A stretch of 38,791 nucleotides of DNA. Source: Nitrospirota bacterium. Its GTDB lineage: Bacteria; Nitrospirota; Thermodesulfovibrionia; Thermodesulfovibrionales; UBA9159. Where the stretch lies: assembly GCA_023475105.1 (NCBI GenBank), contig JAMCWJ010000074.1, forward strand, positions 1 through 38,791, in the 5' to 3' direction. Positions 17,380 through 25,787 of this stretch are shown piece by piece (the first letter of the stretch is position 1; every line of letters starts with the position of its first letter). The notes beneath the pieces are model-generated. The model saw nothing but the letters and a program-made list of their open reading frames with translations. It had not been told where the DNA came from and made no database searches. The position numbers were made by a program, and so were the translations under genes.

Positions 17380-17601
17380 CCCCATTAATGCTCTCCCTCC
17401 GGCAAAACCCGTATCCCCATTGCACCCCAGGCAGGATGGTCAGCAATAAAAATGCCAGCTTTCGACGGGGAAAGAGAATGCTGCTACAACAGGGCCTTGG
17501 AACGTCTGACCGCGCATCCTCGGGACGGCGACGCCAGCGAAATTACCGGCAATCCGTGAAATCACCAAGACAAGGCGCCCTATGACCGGCGCCGCCGGAG
17601 C

Positions 17602-18357
17602 CTATCTGCGAGGGTTCCCCATCGGCAGCTTCCCGAGCGAATTGTAGAGGTCCTGCAGGTGCCCTGTAATAGTATCGAGATCGAATTTGTGCCAGTCCAG
17701 TTTCGCGGAATAGAGGGCCGCCTCGGCGTCGCGCAAAGCGCGGGCCGCCTCTCCGCCTCGTGCAGGATGGTGGAGTTTTTTTTCGGCCTCGAGAAGGGCG
17801 TTGCTCTCCCTGAGCAAAAGCAGCACCGCCTTCGCCTTCTGCGGAATATACGGAAAGACGCCTATCCTTTCGTTGTGGCATCTCTCGCATACCGCTGCCA
17901 CCGTATCGGGAGTCAGCACAGTGATCACCATCGAGCCATGACAGGTGACACAGTTAGGACCCTTGCCCGCGGCTTCAAGTCTCTTGTAATGCAGGCTCTG
18001 GGTGAATTTATAGAACTCGGCGCCATGGCATTTGCCGCATGTTGATGGGATATTCTTATAGTATACGGTGCTCTGAGGGCTGCTCGATCCGAGGACACCC
18101 GCGTGGGCAGCCTTCTCATCGGAAACGCGTGGATTGCCGCCGTGACACTTGTCACACGTCACTCCGTGCTTCTGGTGTATCGATCCCTTCCAGTCATGTG
18201 ATCTTGTCCCCACGAAGCTGTTCCCTGCCAGTTGAGAGTGGCAGTCAACGCAGGAGTTTTTCATTTTTTCGCCCGTGGCCGGCTCCACCGGTGCGGAGAA
18301 GATAAGAAGACTGCACACCAGGGCAAGATACGCGAGAATATGCTCACTACGTAACAT
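17602..18357 (-). CDS. Pentaheme cytochrome c of the bc-type complex
   Basis: A 251-residue exported protein with five CxxCH heme sites (CVDCH, CDKCH, CGKCH, CVTCH, CERCH) in its first two thirds and a helical, charged C-terminal tail (about the last 75 residues) with no second membrane segment. The frame opens earlier, but ATG 18357 is chosen because GAGAGG lies 5 nt upstream and a signal sequence follows directly. It overlaps the cytochrome b gene by 11 nt and is the last gene of the operon, so it probably takes electrons from the bc complex. It is similar in layout to the pentaheme protein at 20484-21215, suggesting an old duplication. Confidence 0.82.
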   Translation of the reverse strand: MLRSEHILAYLALVCSLLIFSAPVEPATGEKMKNSCVDCHSQLAGNSFVGTRSHDWKGSIHQKHGVTCDKCHGGNPRVSDEKAAHAGVLGSSSPQSTVYYKNIPSTCGKCHGAEFYKFTQSLHYKRLEAAGKGPNCVTCHGSMVITVLTPDTVAAVCERCHNERIGVFPYIPQKAKAVLLLLRESNALLEAEKKLHHPARGGEAARALRDAEAALYSAKLDWHKFDLDTITGHLQDLYNSLGKLPMGNPRR

Positions 18358-19597
18358 CGTTACCTCTCTTTCCGTTGTAAAGGCGCAGCAGCGCAAATGA
18401 AATTCCTCCCGCAGCCAATGTTGCGAGTATAGTGTAGATAATCATGGTCTGCGGCGCGATGTGAAGCACGTCGATATAACCCGCGACCACATCCATGCAG
18501 AGGAAGACGCCTCCGGCAATGCCGAAGGATGTCATGAAAGGCCTGCGGAGCGGATTCGCCATATAAGGTTGGGGCCCTTTCGCCCTGTCGAGAAAAGGAA
18601 TCGATGCAAAGACGAGGACCAGGAACCCGGGGAAAATAACGCCGCCGATGGTTTCCGGTGTAATCTTTCCTCCCAGGATCGAAAAGGAAAGGTCCCCCGG
18701 TATCAATTTCAGGAATCCGTATATCGGAAGAAAATACCAGTCGGGCCGCATCACCGGCGTCCCCGGCGACGGAGGCCCGTAGGTTTCGACAGGGTTCAGG
18801 GGGATATAGGTTGAAACGAGGACAATCACGAACAACAAAAACAGGTAAAAGGACATGCTGATCACGCCCTGTTCCGGCCAGATCGGAAGGCCGATAAGCC
18901 TTTTGCCCCCCTGCGCCTCTTTGCGGTTTTTGTTCGCCGGAGGTTCGGTGTGTTTCTGCTTTACTAGTATTACGAGATGGAGGCCGATGAGGCCGATCAA
19001 CGCTGCCGGTATCAGCATGACGTGCATGAAGAAGAACCGGGGGACGGTCGCCTCGGAAGGGAACTCCCCGGCAAAGAGGAGTCTCGACATCCAGTCGCCG
19101 ACCCACGGCACCGACTTCGAGATGAAATACGCGATAGAGGTTGCAGTCACCGAGAACTGGCTGTAAGGCAGCAGATATCCTGTAAATGCCGCGAACATCG
19201 TCAAACCCCACAGGCCCAGTCCCGCAAGCCAGTTGATTTCCCGGGGCTTCCTGTACGCGGAGGAGAAGTAAATCCTCATGAGGTGGGCAAGTATGGCGGC
19301 TATCATCAGCATCGCCGACCAGTGATGGATACGTCTCACGATCAAACCCATCGGAAGCAAATCTATTCTCACGACACTCGCATAGGCCGCCGGGACCATC
19401 GCGCCGAAGAGAGAGACCATCTTTGTCGAAGGCTCATAGAGGAAACCGAGGAAGACACCCGTCATGACAAGGGTAATGAAAGAAAACAGCGCCAGTTCGC
19501 CAAGCAGAAATGTGGGATGTGAGGGAAATGTCTTTCTCAGGAATTTGGCCTTGAATTTTTCGATCTCGAGCCTTTCATCGAACCATTTAAAAATCAT
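18347..19597 (-). CDS. Cytochrome b (fused b6/subunit IV type) of a bc complex
   Basis: A 416-residue polytopic protein with the cytochrome b N-terminal domain. Heme-ligand histidines are in RRIHHWSAMLMIAAILAHLMR and in the FFFMH...GLHLVILVKQKH helix. The C-terminal half carries a quinol-site sequence around PVMRPDWYFLPIYGFLK; the PEW motif of Qo sites appears here as PDW. Together with the adjacent Rieske protein it oxidises quinol and passes electrons outward. Start ATG 19597 is preceded by a GGTGAGG-type ribosome binding site. It is followed by an overlapping pentaheme gene in place of cytochrome c1. Confidence 0.93.
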   Translation of the reverse strand: MIFKWFDERLEIEKFKAKFLRKTFPSHPTFLLGELALFSFITLVMTGVFLGFLYEPSTKMVSLFGAMVPAAYASVVRIDLLPMGLIVRRIHHWSAMLMIAAILAHLMRIYFSSAYRKPREINWLAGLGLWGLTMFAAFTGYLLPYSQFSVTATSIAYFISKSVPWVGDWMSRLLFAGEFPSEATVPRFFFMHVMLIPAALIGLIGLHLVILVKQKHTEPPANKNRKEAQGGKRLIGLPIWPEQGVISMSFYLFLLFVIVLVSTYIPLNPVETYGPPSPGTPVMRPDWYFLPIYGFLKLIPGDLSFSILGGKITPETIGGVIFPGFLVLVFASIPFLDRAKGPQPYMANPLRRPFMTSFGIAGGVFLCMDVVAGYIDVLHIAPQTMIIYTILATLAAGGISFALLRLYNGKRGNDVT

Positions 19598-19610
19598 GCC
19601 TCACCGCCTC

Positions 19611-20225
19611 TCAAACCTGCGGCCCAATGGGGCCCGTAAAATCGCTCGTAAAAATAAGCGCACCCTCACCGGTCACCTTCACGCCGATTTGCGCCAGGGG
19701 GATCGGCGCAGGACCGCCCATGACTTTCGCTCCCCTCGCCGGATCGAATATGCTGTTGTGACAGAAACACTCCGTGTACGACGCATCAGGCGATTTTTGG
19801 TTTTCGACCCACGAAACGGTACAGCCGAGATGCGTACATATCGCGCTGTAGGCCACGAAGCCCTGGTCCGTAAGCCCGATGTTCGTCGGAGGTTTGAGGT
19901 CGGTTTCCTTCAACCGGATCAACTGGACGAGGTTTGCCGGATTCGATGCTTTGCTTGACGGATAGACCAGCACCGCATCCCCGACCTTCATCGACGAAGC
20001 CCGGACCGTGACCCCCGTTTCGCCTCCTCTTGCGTATACGAGCCTGTCCCCCGGCCTGATCGTGGTCACGTAGCCTCCGCCCTGCTTTTCAGGAGACAGG
20101 ACTTTCAGCAGGGTCAGGACCGATCCTGCAGCGCCGAGGAGAGACGCAACGAGTACCCCGAGGGTGAATCTCCTGCGGGTGATACCTGCCTTGCCCTCTG
20201 TCGTTCCGGCGTCTCTCTCTACCAC
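19611..20225 (-). CDS. Rieske iron-sulfur protein of the bc complex
   Basis: A 204-residue protein with a TRRRF-type Tat-like N-terminal signal-anchor (residues 16-40) and a periplasmic Rieske domain. The [2Fe-2S] ligands are in CTHLGC (residues 130-135) and CFCHNS (153-158). The first Cys and His of each box bind iron; the other two cysteines can form the usual disulfide. Start GTG 20225 has GGAGG 7 nt upstream and overlaps the stop of the two-helix protein. The cytochrome b gene follows after 13 nt. Confidence 0.93.
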   Translation of the reverse strand: MVERDAGTTEGKAGITRRRFTLGVLVASLLGAAGSVLTLLKVLSPEKQGGGYVTTIRPGDRLVYARGGETGVTVRASSMKVGDAVLVYPSSKASNPANLVQLIRLKETDLKPPTNIGLTDQGFVAYSAICTHLGCTVSWVENQKSPDASYTECFCHNSIFDPARGAKVMGGPAPIPLAQIGVKVTGEGALIFTSDFTGPIGPQV

Positions 20226-20482
20226 AGCAATTCCTCCTCACGCTCTTCGGACACTTCCCTGAACGGAATAAAGCATCTTGCAAAGAGCACGACTTCGATA
20301 CCTGCGATCAGGAACTCGAAAGCGAGCAGTGTTCCCAGGAGGTAATCATTTCCTTTCCCCGATATCAGGAGATACGCGAAAAGAACCGCCACTCCGAAAA
20401 GCACGAAAGAAAGGACGAGGATCACCGCCATGGCAAGCCCGGAATAGGAAGGCCTCTTTTCCTGCAAGATCTCAAAGCTCAT
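20219..20482 (-). CDS. Small two-helix membrane protein of the bc operon
   Basis: An 87-residue protein with two membrane helices (about residues 16-40 and 46-66) and an acidic C-terminus. ATG 20482, preceded by AGGAGG, is preferred to a longer frame. It sits between a pentaheme cytochrome gene and the Rieske gene, overlapping both by a few bases, so it is probably a small accessory subunit of the complex. I do not recognise a family. Confidence 0.65.
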   Translation of the reverse strand: MSFEILQEKRPSYSGLAMAVILVLSFVLFGVAVLFAYLLISGKGNDYLLGTLLAFEFLIAGIEVVLFARCFIPFREVSEEREEELLW

Positions 20483-20483
20483 G

Positions 20484-21215
20484 TTACCTCCTTTTTTCCA
20501 GGACTCCATACACGAGAAAGCCGATAAGGAACAGGACGATGACCGCGCCGAACGCCACGAACCCTATTTGAAACGAACCGAGATCTTCAGGGAACTCGGG
20601 CAGGAGGGCCGGCCCCCGTCCTTTTGCCTTCTCCTCTGCGAGTTTTATCCTTATTCTTGAAAGCTCCCCGATCGTCGATGCGGTCACATTCATCGCGTCG
20701 ATCTGATCAAACCCTGTCGTGTCGCTATGGCAGCTCTCACACACCTTGGGAACTTCCGGGATTGCATTGCGATGGGCGCCGTGACAGACTGTGCAGGAAG
20801 GTCCGCCCTTGTCGTCGAGATAGGCCTTGCCCATGATACTGTTAGCGTATCTGTCGACAGAGCCGGCGTGGCACTTCCCGCAGACGTCAAACATCACCCT
20901 TCCCGAAGGCTTGCCGATAAAACCACGAGATTTCGCCATCGCGCGCGACTGTCTGTCCGCAAACTCCCTTGGGGTGAGCTGTCGTATATTGCCGAGGTCG
21001 ACCCCGGGATCTCCCCCATGACACAAATCGCAGGTAATGCCGTTTTGCTGATGGATCGAACCTCTCCACTCCTGCACCGGCCCGGCAAGAGCCCCGTCGA
21101 GATATTCGTGGCAGATGACGCATGCAACAGGCTTCTCTTCGGAGCGGACGTTTCCCGCATAGACGAAGATGATGACGACCGCCAGCAATCCCGCCGCATA
21201 TCTTTTCCTTTTCAC
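20484..21215 (-). CDS. Membrane-anchored pentaheme cytochrome c
   Basis: A 243-residue protein with an N-terminal signal, five CxxCH sites (CVICH, CDLCH, CGKCH, CTVCH, CESCH) and a C-terminal membrane helix (about residues 215-238), so the heme domain faces the periplasm while anchored. The heme spacing and the phrase EWRGSIHQQNGITCDLCHGG closely parallel the other pentaheme protein (DWKGSIHQKHGVTCDKCHGG), so the two are paralogues. Start GTG 21215. It is the first gene of the five-gene respiratory operon and may collect or deliver electrons for the cytochrome b/Rieske core. Confidence 0.82.
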   Translation of the reverse strand: MKRKRYAAGLLAVVIIFVYAGNVRSEEKPVACVICHEYLDGALAGPVQEWRGSIHQQNGITCDLCHGGDPGVDLGNIRQLTPREFADRQSRAMAKSRGFIGKPSGRVMFDVCGKCHAGSVDRYANSIMGKAYLDDKGGPSCTVCHGAHRNAIPEVPKVCESCHSDTTGFDQIDAMNVTASTIGELSRIRIKLAEEKAKGRGPALLPEFPEDLGSFQIGFVAFGAVIVLFLIGFLVYGVLEKRR

Positions 21216-21274
21216 GATATCCGCTTCCCCGGTGATGGATGCCTCATCCGCATTGATCTTCCCATATTGATAAA

Positions 21275-21303
21275 ATCATCTCACATTCTCTCCTTCTTGA
21301 CAA
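21275..21303 (-). promoter_or_regulatory. Candidate promoter of the bc-complex operon
   Basis: On the minus strand TTGTCA (21303-21298) and GATGAT (21280-21275) are 17 bp apart, about 60 bp before the first gene of the operon. The -35 is good and the -10 matches at 4 of 6 positions. Confidence 0.4.
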
Positions 21304-21442
21304 GCCAGTGCTCCTTCTCCCTGTTTGATTCCCTGATAAGTACAAGGGTAATGGAATGAGGGGTAATAGGAAGTCTACCCGCAAGCCCTATTGCATAGCC
21401 TCAATCCTTTTCTAAGGTCTTCTTTGTTTCGGTGGAGGAAGA

Positions 21443-21589
21443 ATGAGGTGCCCATATTGTGACGTCTCAGCAGCAGACGAAACCCGCCTTTGCAAGATCG
21501 CAGAGGAAGAGTGCCGGATTAGGTCTAAACTATTTCAACAGCTTGATCGAATGAGTCCGCGAGTTTGTTGGATCCGGCGACAGTTATAA
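21443..21589 (+). CDS. Possible 48-residue cysteine-rich protein
   Basis: A short frame with GGAGG (21434-21438) 4 nt before ATG. It encodes a protein starting MRCPYCD, with cysteines at residues 3, 6, 17, 24 and 42 and many charged residues. A CxxC knuckle at the N-terminus looks like a zinc-ribbon start, but the rest matches nothing I know. It could be a chance frame or the remains of a longer gene. It is the only candidate gene in the 400-bp spacer between the bc operon and the acetyl-CoA-synthase-like gene, and is convergent with the latter. Confidence 0.3.
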   Translation: MRCPYCDVSAADETRLCKIAEEECRIRSKLFQQLDRMSPRVCWIRRQL

Positions 21590-21619
21590 CTGCCCTTTTT
21601 TGGACCTGGGTTCCCGAAC

Positions 21620-23593
21620 TCATCTTCCAAGAAATCGTTTCAATTCTTCGAGAGTTTGAACGTCCTTCTCTGTTGCCACCTCTTGACCACAGGAGAATAG
21701 ACTGGAGATTTTTGTATACAAAACGCTGTCGACCCAGACTACATTGGCGATACCGCCATCGCCTTTTAGAAAATGAGGAGAACGTATGTAACCTATAGAA
21801 ACACCCATGACACCGGGATTCTGCTTTCCTCCAGCCCGGTTTGCGAGCATTGCCCAGGTCAGACCATCAGGAGAAACAGCGTTCGAATCCCTCAACATAA
21901 TCCCAATCCCTTTCACCTCTTCCAGCCAGAAAGATATGGCCTTAAAACACCCGCAAGAAGTGTGTGGGTAACCCCTCAACGAATGAAGGTAGACCCGGTT
22001 TAATCGCCCTCCCGTGAATTTCCGGTACATCAGGTTGCTGCCTTCATATTCACCACGGTTTGCATCAAGTACATTTCCTTTCTTAAAAACATGCCGCAAG
22101 GGTAACTCTTTTTCAGACTGGCGCTTCCAGGGAATTTTCAAAGAGTCAAAATCTGCCGTAATTTTCACTGAGGTGTTTGGAAAACTAAAGTATGCTGCAG
22201 CCTTCACAGAGGCGTACGTCCGTGAGCCGCACATCGGCATCCGCTCAGGGGTGATAATACAGGTATGCTCCAGTGAAAAAGGACGACATTCAATACAAAC
22301 ACAGAAGTCATCTGTATTCTCTTCCGTCATGTAGCTAAGGAGCTGGCGGCGGTGCTTTTTATATCTACGTATGTCTTCCGCTTCTGTTTTTAATCTATCC
22401 GGATCGAAAATAATAAGGATTGCTATCATTTCAAGCCGTGGAAATTTGAGGCGGATTCCCCGATAAACAGCTTCGCTTATCTGTCCTTCATTGAGCTCCA
22501 CTCCAGTTCCTAATTCAAGATGAAATATATCTCCCTTGGTATACGCACGGACTCCAGACAGGAAATTTATTGCCTTTAGAGCAGTGTTTTCAATTGTAAG
22601 AGCAATGTCTTCGTTTAGGTTCTCAGCTGCAATTTCTACAAGTATGCCAATGTCATCAACGGGTTGCCCGATTATCCTCGCACCCTGTCGGTCAACCTGT
22701 TTCACTGGACGCACACAGAAAAAGGAATGGGGTTTCCCTCCCATATTCCGCCCCACCTCAATGCTCTCTCCCGCGAATGCCGGATTGCAATACTCAGGCA
22801 AACGGATGGTCTCACGTTTATAATATCTCTGACGGAGGTTCGGAAAATGACTTCCTTTTTCAATAATCTCATTCAGGCCGTCTGCCACAATTCTGCGGCC
22901 ATATGGGAACGGGAACGTAGAAGGGACTACGGCCGGAGCTCCCATTTTCATCAATCCCAGTGCAACAAGATACTTCAGATGGGAAAGGTCTTTGTAAATA
23001 ATGATGAAGCCCGGCATATCCTCTTCCAAAAAGTGAGTCATCTCATGACCATCACCAGGATTAATACGCCCCCAGACAAGGCCATAGCGGACCATTAATT
23101 GCAAAAAGTAAATAGGTGATGTGGGCCTGCTGCCGATATACACAGTATTAGACATGTCCGGTAAATCGGTAAAAACCATAAAATTATAATCCTTTAGTTT
23201 TTCGAGCAATTGTTTCTGATCCTCACCTCCCAGAACCAAGACCCAGCCTGCGCTCCACTTGCTGCCATCGAACACATAGGATTGCACCGCCCGATCTGTT
23301 AAAAAGAATTGTTCTTTATCATCACGGGAAGCTTCATACAATTCGGCAGCAAGCAAAAGAGGTTCCACCAGGTCTTTCACGTCGCCGTCCAGCTGTTCAA
23401 CCAGTCTCCGGCGTAAAGACGGGATGGTAATATCTTTATTACCTAATAATGCCGTCCCTACCGGCAGTGGATATTCTGAACCTTTAAATGAAGAAAGTTG
23501 TTCGGGTAGTAAATTCAATATCTCAATTACAGCCTGTCGTCGATTCGAAAGCTCTTCTTGATAGTTCATAACCTTTTTGTTTTGTATTTTCAA
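21620..23593 (-). CDS. Orphan acetyl-CoA synthase-like protein (AcsB/CdhC family)
   Basis: A 657-residue protein clearly homologous to the catalytic subunit of acetyl-CoA synthase, which joins CO, a corrinoid-borne methyl group and CoA at the Ni-Ni-Fe4S4 A-cluster. All six cluster cysteines are present with family spacing: C433-x2-C436-x8-C445-x9-C455, then C547-G-C549 in the context TSCGCF. Flanking blocks CIITPERMPMCG, NPAFAGESIEVG and GDGGIANVVW also match. Unlike archaeal CdhC, it keeps the N-terminal (CO-dehydrogenase-docking) domain of bacterial enzymes. It is somewhat shorter than the roughly 730-residue Moorella protein, with about 25 extra residues between the fourth and fifth cluster cysteines and a short C-terminus. 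The start is TTG 23593 (GGGAAGG upstream) or ATG 23569. No CO dehydrogenase, corrinoid protein, methyltransferase or nickel chaperone is in the window, so its role is open. Confidence 0.85.
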   Translation of the reverse strand: MKIQNKKVMNYQEELSNRRQAVIEILNLLPEQLSSFKGSEYPLPVGTALLGNKDITIPSLRRRLVEQLDGDVKDLVEPLLLAAELYEASRDDKEQFFLTDRAVQSYVFDGSKWSAGWVLVLGGEDQKQLLEKLKDYNFMVFTDLPDMSNTVYIGSRPTSPIYFLQLMVRYGLVWGRINPGDGHEMTHFLEEDMPGFIIIYKDLSHLKYLVALGLMKMGAPAVVPSTFPFPYGRRIVADGLNEIIEKGSHFPNLRQRYYKRETIRLPEYCNPAFAGESIEVGRNMGGKPHSFFCVRPVKQVDRQGARIIGQPVDDIGILVEIAAENLNEDIALTIENTALKAINFLSGVRAYTKGDIFHLELGTGVELNEGQISEAVYRGIRLKFPRLEMIAILIIFDPDRLKTEAEDIRRYKKHRRQLLSYMTEENTDDFCVCIECRPFSLEHTCIITPERMPMCGSRTYASVKAAAYFSFPNTSVKITADFDSLKIPWKRQSEKELPLRHVFKKGNVLDANRGEYEGSNLMYRKFTGGRLNRVYLHSLRGYPHTSCGCFKAISFWLEEVKGIGIMLRDSNAVSPDGLTWAMLANRAGGKQNPGVMGVSIGYIRSPHFLKGDGGIANVVWVDSVLYTKISSLFSCGQEVATEKDVQTLEELKRFLGR

Positions 23594-23762
23594 TAAGCCT
23601 TCCCGGCTTTACAAAGACAATTTTTTGCCGCAGGACTACCTCATATTGGATCGTAAGGTGGGTCCATAGGCAATATAGTATTCACGCACACTTCGTAACA
23701 GCATGTTCTGAAGCAGGCAGCTCTGGCAGCCACCATATGCGGCACGTGGCGACAATATTTGG

Positions 23763-24110
23763 ATAGGCCTTGAGTCTCTTTTCGAACGTCTCCAGGTCGT
23801 GCCGCAGCCAGATGCTCCTCACCCCTACCGGCGAGATGAACAAGCCCGTTTTCTTCAGTTCGTTCGAAACGCTGAACTGTCCGCAGGCCGGATTTTAAAA
23901 AGCGGTGGCGCAGACTGCGTCCTCGATCTCCTGCGCCACCCGGTTCTTTACACAGGGCTTCTTCCGGCTGATCTCTTGGGGGGCCAATTCCCCACCTGTC
24001 TCATACAGCTGTTTAAACCGGCAAAACTGTCACGTGAGTACCCAAACACCTTGCACGCCTGCGAGATATTACGTCCCTCTATACTCTGCTACAGATTCCT
24101 TCAATCACCC
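23763..24110 (-). pseudogene. IS481-family transposase remnant
   Basis: Two recognisable blocks of an IS481-type integrase are read on the minus strand. One is an N-terminal helix-turn-helix ([16 protein letters not shown], then in another frame [18 protein letters not shown] and [13 protein letters not shown]); the other is a later block (NELKKTGLFISPVGVRSIW followed by LRHDLETFEKRLKA). The DDE core between them is largely missing and the frame shifts at least once. It lies between the porin and acetyl-CoA-synthase-like genes, so the two may have been joined or separated by transposition. A small hairpin (24175-24193, AATCCAA/TTGGATT) lies beside it. Spacer 23594-24276 holds no intact gene. 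Confidence 0.7.
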
Positions 24111-24276
24111 TTTCCGGGAAAATGCTTTTATTAGAAGCTCTTCGTGGCGCCGACCATCTGCATAATATGAACGCAATCCAAAACAATTGGATTTACACCG
24201 TCCTTAAACGGACACTAATATCTTGAGACGGTTAATAAGTGACTTACAAAACTGTGCTGAGTATAATTCTCGGCCC

Positions 24277-25647
24277 TTAGAAGCTGAGCATGATTCCATG
24301 CCTTATCCCATAGGCATTGTCGGGATCTTTTCCGCCCGTCTTAACCTTCCAAAAATCGCCTGCGAAGAGGTAACCGCCCTCGACCCAGTATTGCAGATTT
24401 CTATCAATGTGATAAGTGAACTTCCAATCGACTTCTATCCCGATATCCTTGCTGTCAGTAGCCTGTCCAGGGATCAGGTACGGCGCTCCAAAGTAATTCT
24501 TTACGGCCCTGAGCCAGTAAATACCGAGGAGTGCTCTCAGGTTCTTCGCCAGCTTCGCATCAGCACCGAGCTTCACATACTGAGTATTCGCTACACCCGC
24601 AGCTTTCCTGTTGGCGGCATTGACTGCAAAACGGCTATATACATACGTGGTGATCTGAGTGTTCGAAAGAGCGGTCACGAAGGTTCCGATTTTCTTGTCG
24701 GAATCATTATCATCACCGCTGCCATAGACGTAATCAAGCGAAAGTTTTACTGCGGGGTGAATATTGTAATCGAGACCTCCTAAAAACGCATACCCCCTGA
24801 ATTGCGCTTCTTCATTACCCGCCGCGTCTATGACCCGTCCCGCCTGAGCCTCTACATCGCCCCTAACCCTAAGACCAGAGATTTTTGCATCGCCCCGAAG
24901 CCCGAAATTCCAGAGATGCGCATCCCTGCCGTTGATTCCAAGGAAATAATTCTGATCGTCTATATAGGTAACATCACCACTAACGCCGAAGTTTTTGGTC
25001 CTGTAGTCAAAGATACCCATATATGCATTCGAGTCATCATTTTGTTTGACATTGCCTTCCCGCAACTTTATGGTTAGCAGTGAAGTATGGAGTTCCTTCG
25101 TCGGGTCAGCAAAAAAGACAAGAGCATCATCTCCGAAGAGGTAATGGGCAAAAAAGAGCTTATTGCCGAGAACAATAGGCATATGGCCGACCTTTACACC
25201 CGCCGGGATCCCCAGAAGCCCCTTACCCTTGTACTGGATCCATGCCTGAATGATGCTGAACTGGCCTCTCGCGCGCTCACCTTCATTATAGAAACCCGTC
25301 CCCTGGTTTATATCTTCATTGCCCCATTTATAGTTCCATTCATCCGGCCCATTACCGGCTTCAACTTCGATAAAACCTTCCGTGTTTGGCGTTATTTTAG
25401 CCCCCAAATGCAGTCTTACCCTTGAATCATAAAATGTCTTATGATCCGCCTTATCGCTATTGAAATCATCCGTGTTCTGCTCGACTCTTCCTCTCGATCT
25501 AATATCACCGCCCAGCGTAATCTGGATCTGGCTTTTCGCTACCACTGCCTGGGTATCTGCCGGAATCTCGGCATGGATGGCGAAAGCGCTTGCTGCAAAA
25601 GCAAAAAAGAAAGCCGCCCCTATGACTGAAACCAGAAATCGCTTCAT
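24277..25647 (-). CDS. Outer-membrane porin
   Basis: A 456-residue protein with a signal peptide (about 24 residues, cleavage after SAFA) and repeated amphipathic beta strands, ending in the C-terminal phenylalanine typical of outer-membrane barrels (MLSF). The pattern resembles AlgE/alginate-export-like or OprD-like porins of anaerobes; substrate is not evident. ATG 25647 has AGGAGGATT upstream. It follows the MmgE/PrpD and tricarboxylate transporter genes on the same strand with a 140-bp gap, so it probably provides outer-membrane entry for the same compound. Confidence 0.8.
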   Translation of the reverse strand: MKRFLVSVIGAAFFFAFAASAFAIHAEIPADTQAVVAKSQIQITLGGDIRSRGRVEQNTDDFNSDKADHKTFYDSRVRLHLGAKITPNTEGFIEVEAGNGPDEWNYKWGNEDINQGTGFYNEGERARGQFSIIQAWIQYKGKGLLGIPAGVKVGHMPIVLGNKLFFAHYLFGDDALVFFADPTKELHTSLLTIKLREGNVKQNDDSNAYMGIFDYRTKNFGVSGDVTYIDDQNYFLGINGRDAHLWNFGLRGDAKISGLRVRGDVEAQAGRVIDAAGNEEAQFRGYAFLGGLDYNIHPAVKLSLDYVYGSGDDNDSDKKIGTFVTALSNTQITTYVYSRFAVNAANRKAAGVANTQYVKLGADAKLAKNLRALLGIYWLRAVKNYFGAPYLIPGQATDSKDIGIEVDWKFTYHIDRNLQYWVEGGYLFAGDFWKVKTGGKDPDNAYGIRHGIMLSF

Positions 25648-25787
25648 TGATAATCCTCCTCATTGGTAGTATCCTCTCCCGTAAAACGGGTTTCCATAAG
25701 ACACCACGGCAGCACCGATTCCCTGCTTTCAACCACCTCCCTCCCCTGCACAGACCCTTCTGTATTCCCGGCAAATCTCCCCGATTG

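Noticed and set aside
17228-17585. Several short frames on both strands in the 17.2-17.6 kb spacer
   Set aside because: They overlap repeats and hairpins, lack ribosome binding sites and resemble no protein.
20727-21359. Plus-strand frame of 210 codons over the anchored pentaheme cytochrome gene
   Set aside because: The minus strand carries five CxxCH motifs and a signal peptide; the plus frame shows no family features.
23799-24134. 111-codon plus-strand frame between the porin and acetyl-CoA-synthase-like genes
   Set aside because: The minus strand here encodes recognisable IS481 transposase blocks, so the plus frame is a shadow.
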